Assembly (NCBI GenBank): GCA_964404985.1
Contig: CAYOMD010000049.1
Location: 1 to 5,257 of the forward strand
Length of the DNA: 5,257 bases
Source: Hankyongella sp964404985
GTDB lineage: Bacteria > Pseudomonadota > Alphaproteobacteria > Sphingomonadales > Sphingomonadaceae
Direction of reading: 5' to 3'
Below the pieces are notes generated by a model that saw only the letters and a program-made list of their open reading frames with translations, was not told where the DNA came from and searched no databases. The position numbers and the translations under genes were made by a program. Below, piece after piece: positions 1 to 4,949 of this stretch (position 1 is the first letter of the stretch; every line of letters starts with the position of its first letter).

Positions 1-1111
1 CGTTGATGGTCTCGGCCATCGCGGTGAAGTCGCGGCCCTGGATGACCTTCTCGACCAGCCGCAGCTTCTCGTCGGCGATGCGCGGATCGGCGTCCCACAC
101 CGTCACCGTCGCGGTGACATAGGCGATGCCGGCATAGTCGGCGCCGAGTTCCTGAAGCGCGAGATCGGCGTCCGCTGCCTTGTTCGAGGCGTCGGTATCG
201 ACCAGCGCCGACGCCTCGTTGGTCATCACCTCCTTCAGGATCGCGGCGATCGACTTGCGCTTGGCGAACCATTGCCGCCTGATCTTCGTCAGCAGCTTCG
301 TCGCGTCCGTCTTGTCGAGCAGGATCGCGCGGGTGGACCAGCGATAGGGAAAGGCCAGCCGGTTCAGCTCGTCGAGCAGGCCCGGCGTCGTGGCGGTCGG
401 GAAGCCGGTGATGGTCAGCACGCGCAGATGCGCCGATCCCAGGCGCGGTTCCAACCCGCCGGTGAGCGGCTGATCGGCGAGCAGCGCGTCGAGATAGACC
501 GGCGTCTCGGGGACGCGGACGCGATGGCGGTGTGTCGAGACGCAGCCATGCAGATAAGTCAGCGTTTCGCCGTCATCGAGCCAGCGGCATTCCGGCATGA
601 AGGCTTCGACCAGGCGCAGCAGCCGGTCGGTGCGGTCGGCGAAGCCAGCCATCACCTCATGGGGATCGATACCGGTCTTCTCGCGGCCCTCATAGAGCCA
701 GGTCTCGGCACGCGCCGCGTCCTCGGCCGGCGGCAGATAGGTGAAGGTGAGGAAATAGCCCGACTCGAAATGCGATCCGGCTTCCTCGAAATCGGCTTTC
801 CGTTCCGCATCGACCAGCGCCGACGCCGAATCCGGGAAGGTGCTGTTCGGATAGGTCGCGGCGGCATGGCGCTGCGCCTCGACGAAGATCGCCCAGCCGG
901 AGCCGAGACGACGGAAGGCGTTGTTGAGGCGGCCGGCGACGGCCACCAGCTCGGCCGGCACGGCCGAATCCAGATCGGGACCGCGAAACCGCGCGGTGCG
1001 CTGGAAGCTGCCGTCCTTGTTGAGCACGATGCCGGGAGCCGCCAGCGCCACCCAGGGCAGGAAATCGGCGAGCCGGGCTTGTCTGTTGCGATATTCGGCG
1101 AGGTTCATCAT
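1..1111 (-). CDS. trbE: Conjugal transfer ATPase TrbE (VirB4 family), N-terminal part, runs off left edge
   Basis: TrbE is the VirB4-class ATPase of P-type conjugative type IV secretion systems; it sits at the inner membrane and powers assembly of the pilus and transfer channel. The minus-strand frame is open for 370 codons from an ATG-ATG pair (1111/1108) to the window edge. The protein begins MMNLAEYRNRQARLADFLPW, and the text that follows (PGIVLNKDGSFQRT, then RGPDLDSA, then RWLDDGETLTYLHGCVS) matches the N-terminal CagE/TrbE/VirB domain as I know it. Family members are about 800 residues, so the Walker A and B ATPase half lies outside the window. A strong Shine-Dalgarno (GAGGGGGG on the minus strand, about 1116-1123) supports this start. 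The gene lies 13 bp downstream of trbD, as in canonical trbBCDEJLFGI operons. No frameshift is visible. The loss of trbC and trbB upstream probably removes the native promoter. Confidence 0.93.
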   Translation of the reverse strand, partial: MMNLAEYRNRQARLADFLPWVALAAPGIVLNKDGSFQRTARFRGPDLDSAVPAELVAVAGRLNNAFRRLGSGWAIFVEAQRHAAATYPNSTFPDSASALVDAERKADFEEAGSHFESGYFLTFTYLPPAEDAARAETWLYEGREKTGIDPHEVMAGFADRTDRLLRLVEAFMPECRWLDDGETLTYLHGCVSTHRHRVRVPETPVYLDALLADQPLTGGLEPRLGSAHLRVLTITGFPTATTPGLLDELNRLAFPYRWSTRAILLDKTDATKLLTKIRRQWFAKRKSIAAILKEVMTNEASALVDTDASNKAADADLALQELGADYAGIAYVTATVTVWDADPRIADEKLRLVEKVIQGRDFTAMAETIN

Positions 1112-1124
1112 GGCCGCGCCCCCC

Positions 1125-1370
1125 TCAGACCGAAAGGTGCGCGGGGATGCGTAGATGGCGGCGGCCGACCTCGACGAAGAGCGGATCGCGCTTCGCCGCC
1201 CACACCGCCGCGAAGTGGCCGATCGCCCAGATGGCGATACCGACGAGCCAGAGGCGTAAGCCCAGGCCCACCGCACCGGCGAGCGTGCCGTTCATGATGG
1301 CGATGGCGCGCGGCGCGCCGCCGAGCAGGATCGGTTCGCTGAGCGCCCGATGCAGCGGGACCGTATACCC
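1125..1370 (-). pseudogene. trbD: Conjugal transfer protein TrbD, 5'-truncated
   Basis: TrbD is a small inner-membrane protein of the Trb mating-pair apparatus, equivalent to VirB3. The minus-strand frame gives 81 recognisable residues, from GYTVPLHRAL to IPAHLSV and a TGA stop at 1125-1127. The conserved EPILLGGAPRAIAI stretch is followed by two hydrophobic segments at about residues 22-38 and 40-59 of the fragment, then the basic AAKRDPLFVEVGRRHLRIP tail. Family members are about 90 residues, so only the first handful of codons, including the start, are missing. Upstream of about 1371 the frame stays open, but it encodes the antisense of an unrelated gene and has no nearby ATG, GTG or TTG start. 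The nearest in-frame ATG lies roughly 200 bp further upstream. The gene is therefore probably not expressed normally, although a chimeric product cannot be excluded. Confidence 0.85.
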
Positions 1371-1379
1371 TGGGCCGGG

Positions 1380-1997
1380 ATGTCCCTGGAAGCCATCTTT
1401 GACGAGATGGCTGCGATGGTGCCGATGCTCAATGGGCTCAATTGGCGATGGCTCAAGAACGAGCGGTGCGCACGCTATCCAATCAAATCGAAGGCTCCGG
1501 GCCACGGAATCCAGCCGGCATCCGCTCTTGCGATGCCGCATGACAGTCTCTTTGCCACAGACTTTCCTCGCGGGAATCGGGCGCAACTGGCAGCACTGGA
1601 CGGCCACCGACCGAGCGAATTGCCAGATGATCGATTTCCGCTCACGCTCGTGACTGGTCGACTTCGGGAGCACTGGCATACGGGGTCGATGACACGGCGT
1701 GCGCCGATACTTGATGCTTTAAGTCCCGAAGCCTTGGTGCATATAAACCCGGCGGACTTTGAGCGCCTTGATCTTGCCTCGGATCGCTTCATCCGCGTCG
1801 AGACACGCCGCGGCTCTGTTTCGGTTCGTCCGTTGTCCGACAGGCGGATTCAGGAGGGCGTAATCTGGTTGGCGATGTCGTTCTTTGAAGCAGCCGCAAA
1901 CGAGCTGACAATCAGTAAGCTGGACGACTATACCCGCGTCCCGGAGTATAAATTCTGCGCCGCCAGGGTGGTGGAGCTCTATGCTAGCTCTTACTAA
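1380..1997 (+). pseudogene. Formate dehydrogenase-type molybdopterin oxidoreductase alpha subunit, C-terminal remnant
   Basis: Formate dehydrogenase alpha subunits and related enzymes oxidise formate at a bis-molybdopterin guanine dinucleotide (Mo or W) cofactor. Only the last roughly 205 residues survive here, against 700-950 in the family. The fragment carries EAIFDEMAAMVP near its start, LFATDFPRG in the middle, and the molydopterin dinucleotide-binding domain with the hallmark LVTGRLREHWHTGSMTRR (about 1645-1700). It continues with VHINPADFERL and FFEAAANELT, and ends PEYKFCAARVVELYASSY with TAA at 1995-1997. The Fe-S and catalytic domains are absent. The frame extends left to an ATG at 1350, but that portion is antisense trbD, so homology should begin at about 1375-1385. 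Base composition looks less GC-rich than the trb genes, which fits a different origin. Assignment to formate dehydrogenase rather than another molybdopterin oxidoreductase is likely but not certain. Confidence 0.82.
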
Positions 1998-2194
1998 CCG
2001 GGGTCAAGCATGTCCCCACGTCATGAATCTGGCCATGGGCCGCGGATGAGCGAATGGCATCTGCGGAAGGGGATTTGAGAGCGACAAGTAGCAGGACAGC
2101 CATTCTGACAGTGAGAAGTTCTGTAATGATCTCAAGGGGTCAAAAGGCAGCAAAATGTCAGAATAGCCTTTCAAAACACGTCAGAATTTTCTGA
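1998..2194. other. Gene-free stretch with repeated GTCAGAAT words next to the att scar
   Basis: No coding frame in this stretch looks like a protein. It holds GTCAGAAT at 2157-2164 and 2180-2187, its inverse ATTCTGAC at 2102-2109, and TTCTGAC at 2189-2195. The last pair forms a 7+7 palindrome at 2180-2195. The word GGGGTCAA occurs twice (2000-2007 and 2136-2143). Integrase-type elements often carry short arm-binding repeats next to their attachment core, and that is one possible reading. No promoter or terminator is convincing. Confidence 0.5.
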
Positions 2195-2195
2195 C
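2180..2195. repeat. 7-bp inverted repeat with 2-bp centre, abutting the tRNA fragment
   Basis: GTCAGAA-TT-TTCTGAC is a perfect 7-bp inverted repeat with a 2-bp centre. Its right arm ends exactly where the anticodon-loop sequence of the tRNA-Gly fragment begins. A direct copy of the left arm lies 23 bp upstream (2157-2164). The position suggests a recombinase or accessory-protein site, but no protein is encoded nearby to test this. Confidence 0.5.
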
Positions 2196-2238
2196 TTCCA
2201 AGCTGAATACCCGGGTTCGATTCCCGGTACCCGCTCCA
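2195..2238 (+). other. 3' half of tRNA-Gly(UCC): probable integrative-element attachment scar
   Basis: The 44 bases read as the 3' half of a glycine tRNA. They comprise anticodon loop CTTCCAA (anticodon TCC), the 3' anticodon strand GCTGA, a short variable loop, T-arm CCGGG-TTCGATT-CCCGG, acceptor strand TACCCGC, discriminator T and encoded CCA (2236-2238). The acceptor strand would need a 5' partner GCGGGTA, which is typical of tRNA-Gly, but no such sequence or D-arm exists upstream. The 5' neighbour TCTGA pairs only partly with GCTGA, so the anticodon stem is broken too. A displaced tRNA 3' end is the classic far-end mark of an element integrated by a tyrosine integrase. By that logic the element lies to the left (trb side) and the original chromosome to the right. 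No integrase gene is in the window. Confidence 0.8.
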
Positions 2239-2403
2239 ATCCCCTGCCGCGCGCCGCCCCGATAGAACCAGTCGCGCTTCCGAGAGCTGGAAGGTCGTGC
2301 CTGCGCCCGATGCCGTGAGCCGATTCGGTGCGGAATGGCGATTCCGCAGGAAAATGCGGCCTGCTCCGGATTTCGGCAGGCTCGTTCAAGCAACTCCCGC
2401 AAG
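2239..2403. other. Gene-free spacer between the tRNA-Gly scar and the IS66 element
   Basis: I recognise nothing coding in these 165 bp. Minus-strand frames are open, but their translation over the tRNA is simply antisense tRNA and the remainder resembles no family I know. The final 8 bp before the IS are CCCGCAAG, which do not recur at the other IS end. No helicase motif I or other sequence that would complete the gene on the far side of the IS is visible here. Confidence 0.5.
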
Positions 2404-2428
2404 GTAAGCGTGACCTGACGACCGCCTG
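2404..2428 (+). repeat. IS66 left terminal inverted repeat
   Basis: This end begins GTAAGCGTGACCTGACGACC. Compared with the reverse complement of the right end over 25 positions, 20 match, including the first ten without interruption. It is the outer boundary recognised by the TnpC transposase. Confidence 0.88.
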
Positions 2429-2441
2429 TTCGGGATCATCT

Positions 2442-2486
2442 GGAGAGGGATAGGTGTCCACCTGATGATTTGGTGGACACCAGATG
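2442..2486 (+). promoter_or_regulatory. Hairpin-bridged ribosome-binding region of tnpA
   Basis: A perfect 10-bp inverted repeat (GGTGTCCACC at 2453-2462, GGTGGACACC at 2472-2481) encloses a 9-nt loop immediately before the tnpA ATG (2484). The purine-rich GGAGAGGG (2442-2449) is the best Shine-Dalgarno candidate, but it is 34 nt from the start in linear sequence. If the hairpin forms in the mRNA, only ATA before it and AG after it separate the two, giving an effective spacing of about 5 nt. Alternatively, the hairpin hides a weaker GGTGG (2472-2476), or the repeat is a DNA operator. The sequence facts are direct; the mechanism is inferred. Confidence 0.6.
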
Positions 2487-2921
2487 GCGATGATCGAGAG
2501 TAGGCGGCGCAGTTGGAGCGTTGAGGAGCGCCAGCGGATCGTCGACGAGGCTCTGTCGCCTGGCGCCTCTGTGGCGGCGACGGCGCAGCAGCACGGCGTG
2601 AACGCCAATCTGGTCTTCAAGTGGATCCGTCGCGGGCAGGAAGGTTGGCTCGACCGGCGTCGCGGGCCTCGGAGCCGTGCGTCGCTTGCAGCGCCCGCCG
2701 TCACCCCGGGCTTCGTGCCGATGGAGATCGTCGGGCCGACGCCTGCGCTTGCCACGCCGGCGATTCTGGGGCCGTCGCCGCGCGCTCCGCGGGAGCGGCG
2801 CTCGGGCGGGCGTCGCGGCGCGATGGAGATTACTCTGCCGAGCGGCGCGCGCATTTCCATCGACGCAGACGTCGATGCGCAGGCGTTGCGCCGAGTCCTG
2901 GCGGCTCTGGGCGATCTGTGA
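2484..2921 (+). CDS. tnpA: IS66-family accessory protein TnpA
   Basis: TnpA is the small DNA-binding accessory protein of IS66 elements, required with TnpB and TnpC for transposition; its exact role is not well defined. The 145-residue product has an N-terminal helix-turn-helix region of the transposase-8 type: SWSVEERQRIVDEAL at about residues 10-24, then a recognition region through QQHGVNANLVFKWIRRG, about residues 28-51. A basic Pro/Arg/Ala-rich linker follows, and a conserved tail of the type MEITLPSGARISIDADVDAQ ends in ALRRVLAAL (about residues 114-142). Length is normal for the family. The start at 2484 is preceded by the hairpin region described separately; an in-frame ATG at 2490 is an alternative. 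The stop codon overlaps the tnpB start, implying translational coupling. Confidence 0.9.
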   Translation: MAMIESRRRSWSVEERQRIVDEALSPGASVAATAQQHGVNANLVFKWIRRGQEGWLDRRRGPRSRASLAAPAVTPGFVPMEIVGPTPALATPAILGPSPRAPRERRSGGRRGAMEITLPSGARISIDADVDAQALRRVLAALGDL

Positions 2922-3274
2922 TGCTGGCGATAGCCCCGGGGGTGAAGGTCTATCTCGCCTGCAAGCCGACCGACATGCGTCGCGGCTTCGACGGTCTTGC
3001 CGCCGATGCGGCTCAGGTTCTGCGTGTCGATCCCTATTCCGGCGCGGTCATCGTGTTCCGCAGCCGGCGCGGCGATTATGTGAAGATCCTGACCTGGGAT
3101 GGCTCTGGGCTGTGTCTGTTCGCCAAGAGATTGGAGAAGGGACGCTTCGTCTGGCCGCCGATCGTGGATGGCGGAATGCGCCTGACCGCAGCCCAGCTAG
3201 CGTTGCTGATCGAGGGGATCGACTGGCGCAGAACCATCGCGGCCGAGGAGGCGAAACAGCCGGTTTTTGCGTGA
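2921..3274 (+). CDS. tnpB: IS66-family accessory protein TnpB (IS66 Orf2-like)
   Basis: This 117-residue protein has the full IS66 Orf2 signature: KVYLACKPTDMRRGFDGL at residues 9-26, then the block VFRSRRGDYVKILTWDGSGL followed by CLFAKRLEKGRFVWP, and an ending LLIEGIDWRRTI. It is needed with TnpA and TnpC for transposition of IS66-type elements, with no established enzymatic activity. The start was chosen at 2921 because the ATG overlaps the tnpA stop in TGATG and the protein then has family length. The frame is open for 100 codons upstream, but that stretch overlaps tnpA and lacks family similarity. The protein appears intact. Confidence 0.93.
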   Translation: MLAIAPGVKVYLACKPTDMRRGFDGLAADAAQVLRVDPYSGAVIVFRSRRGDYVKILTWDGSGLCLFAKRLEKGRFVWPPIVDGGMRLTAAQLALLIEGIDWRRTIAAEEAKQPVFA

Positions 3275-3324
3275 GAACGCCCTGTCTTTGCTATGCAAAC
3301 CAGGTGCTTTTGGTAATCTGAGGC

Positions 3325-4920
3325 ATGTCGCGCGGCGCTGCTGATTTGCCGGAAGATCCTGCTGAGCTTCGCCGCTTTGCGAGCGAGTTGCAGCGCAGTC
3401 TGGTCGCGCTCGAAGCCGAAATCCAGGCCAAGTCGCTGCTGGTCGAGAAGCTGAAGTTCCAGCTTGCGGTTCTGCGGCGCGCCCGCTTTGGACGATCGTC
3501 GGAGAAGCTCGACGCGCAGATCGAGCAGCTTGAGCTGCTGATCGGCGACCTGGAGGAAACCGATGCCGAGCGAACCGCGCTGGGCGACCGATCCGGGCGC
3601 GCAAGCGCCACGACGTCGACGCCGAAGAAGCCGTCCGTGCGCGCGCCTCTCCCCTCGCATCTGCCCATCGAGACGGTGACGCATGACGCCCCTTGCGTCT
3701 GCCCGGCCTGCGGCGGCACGAGGTTCGGGCGGATCGGCGCAGACGAGCGCGAGGTGCTGGAATACGTCCCGGCCCACTTCAAGCGCGTGCTGCATGTGCG
3801 CCCGAAGATGAGCTGCCGCGCCTGCGAGACCATCGTGCAGGCGCCGATGCCGACGCTGCCGATCGAGAAAGGTCGGCCGGGACCAGCGCTGCTGGCGCAT
3901 GTGATCGTCTCCAAATACTGCGACCATCTCCCCTTGCATCGCCAGTCGGCGATCTACGCCCGCGAGGGCGTCGAGATCGACCGCTCGGTGATGGCTGGCT
4001 GGGTCGGCCACATGGCCGCGCTGCTCGAACCGCTCGCCGAGCGCATTGCGCGCCATGTCCGCGCCGGCCCCGCCGTTCACGCCGACGACACCATCGTTCC
4101 CGTGCTCGATCCTGGACGGGGACGAACGAAGACGGGCCGATTATGGGCGGCGGTTCGCGATGAGCGGCCCTATAGCTCCACCGCGCCGCCTGCGGTCTTC
4201 TATCTCTACTCGACCGATCGCGGCGCCGTTCATGCGCATGCGCTGCTCGCGGGATGCAAAGGCCACCTGCACGCCGACGGCTATACCGGCTTCGGTCGCC
4301 TCTATGAGCCTGACGCTTCGACAGGCGCGTCCGCGCCGCTGATCGAGGTCGCCTGTTGGGCCCATGCCAGGCGCAAGCTCTACGACATCCATGTCACCAC
4401 GCAGTCGCCGGCGGCGGCCAAAGCGCTTGAAATGATCCGCGACCTCTTCGTGATCGAGGCCGACATCCGCGGGCGCTCGCCCAACGAGCGCGTCGCCGTG
4501 CGGCAACGTCGATCCGCGCCGTTGCTGGCCGAGCTGCACGCCTTCCTCGATGCGACGCTGGCCAGGATCAGCGGCAAGAGCGACTTCGCCAAGGCGATCC
4601 GCTACGCCACATCACGCTGGGTCGCACTCACGCGCTTCGTCGACGACGGCCGTCTCGAAATCTCGAACAATGCCGCCGAGCGCGCCATAAGGCCCCTGAC
4701 GCTCGGAAGGAAGAACTATCTCTTCGCCGGTTCCGACGCCGGCGGCCGGCGCGCCGCCATCCTCTATACCCTGATCGAAACCGCCCGCTTCAACGGCATC
4801 GATCCCGAGGCCTGGCTCGCAGACGTCATCGCACGCATCGCTGATCACCCGATCTCCAGGATCGAAGACATGCTGCCATGGGCATGGGCCGGAAACGCAC
4901 CTCAAATCGCCGCTGCATAG
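3325..4920 (+). CDS. tnpC: IS66-family transposase TnpC (DDE type)
   Basis: This 531-residue transposase is complete and catalyses strand cutting and joining at the IS ends. A leucine-rich coiled coil with many E/K residues occupies about residues 15-78. A zinc-finger region follows, with C126-x2-C129 and C164-x2-C167. The catalytic DDE core shows D254 in VHADDT, D318 in HADGYTGF and E452 in NNAAERAIRP. The IS66 C-terminal motif runs from YTLIETARFNGIDPEAWL to DHPISRIEDMLPW. An in-frame TGA directly precedes the start (3319-3321), so the ATG at 3325 is the earliest possible start. The only SD-like bases there (GAGG, 3320-3323) are too close to the ATG, so translation may depend on coupling or be weak. 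The intact catalytic triad suggests the element could still be active. Confidence 0.95.
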   Translation: MSRGAADLPEDPAELRRFASELQRSLVALEAEIQAKSLLVEKLKFQLAVLRRARFGRSSEKLDAQIEQLELLIGDLEETDAERTALGDRSGRASATTSTPKKPSVRAPLPSHLPIETVTHDAPCVCPACGGTRFGRIGADEREVLEYVPAHFKRVLHVRPKMSCRACETIVQAPMPTLPIEKGRPGPALLAHVIVSKYCDHLPLHRQSAIYAREGVEIDRSVMAGWVGHMAALLEPLAERIARHVRAGPAVHADDTIVPVLDPGRGRTKTGRLWAAVRDERPYSSTAPPAVFYLYSTDRGAVHAHALLAGCKGHLHADGYTGFGRLYEPDASTGASAPLIEVACWAHARRKLYDIHVTTQSPAAAKALEMIRDLFVIEADIRGRSPNERVAVRQRRSAPLLAELHAFLDATLARISGKSDFAKAIRYATSRWVALTRFVDDGRLEISNNAAERAIRPLTLGRKNYLFAGSDAGGRRAAILYTLIETARFNGIDPEAWLADVIARIADHPISRIEDMLPWAWAGNAPQIAAA

Positions 4921-4923
4921 CCA

Positions 4924-4948
4924 CACGCGGCCATCGGATCACGCTTAC
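4924..4948 (-). repeat. IS66 right terminal inverted repeat
   Basis: Read on the minus strand, this end starts GTAAGCGTGATCCGATGGCC and pairs with the left end at 20 of 25 positions. It lies directly after the tnpC stop codon. The sequence beyond it (CCCCGCTG) is not a copy of the 8 bp outside the left end. Confidence 0.88.
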
Positions 4949-4949
4949 C

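Larger units (their letters stand above)
2404..4948 (+). mobile_element. Complete IS66-family insertion sequence (2545 bp)
   Basis: The element is bounded by imperfect inverted repeats starting GTAAGCGTGA, the terminal sequence typical of IS66-family elements. It carries the three family genes in canonical order and orientation (tnpA, tnpB, tnpC), all intact. Its length of 2545 bp is the usual size for the family. The tnpA stop and tnpB start overlap in TGATG, and tnpC follows tnpB after about 50 bp. The tnpC stop lies 28 bp inside the right end. IS66 elements normally duplicate 8 bp of target, but the flanks here are CCCGCAAG on the left and CCCCGCTG on the right, which are not a duplication. 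The IS may have lost one original flank by adjacent deletion or by recombination with another copy. Confidence 0.93.

Noticed and set aside
272..1297. Long plus-strand open frame of 341 codons
   Set aside because: It is the antisense of trbE and trbD. Its translation is Arg/Gly/Ala-rich with no family signature, while the minus strand gives clear TrbE and TrbD sequence.
2000..2017. GGGG...CCCC hairpin just after the FDH remnant as a terminator
   Set aside because: The arms pair imperfectly and no T-run follows.
2195..2238. A functional tRNA-Gly gene
   Set aside because: The acceptor 5' strand, the D-arm and a complementary 5' anticodon strand are missing upstream, so only the 3' half is present.
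2171..2860. Minus-strand frame of 229 codons ending VPGIEPGYSAWKSENSDVF
   Set aside because: The ending is the antisense translation of the tRNA-Gly 3' half, a well-known source of spurious proteins, and the rest is antisense to tnpA.
2621..2920. Upstream extension of tnpB by 100 codons
   Set aside because: The frame is open, but it overlaps tnpA entirely and lacks IS66 Orf2 similarity. The TGATG overlap start at 2921 gives the family length.
3076..4080. Minus-strand frame of 334 codons
   Set aside because: Antisense shadow of tnpB and tnpC, with no recognisable domain. The plus strand carries the complete IS66 transposase.
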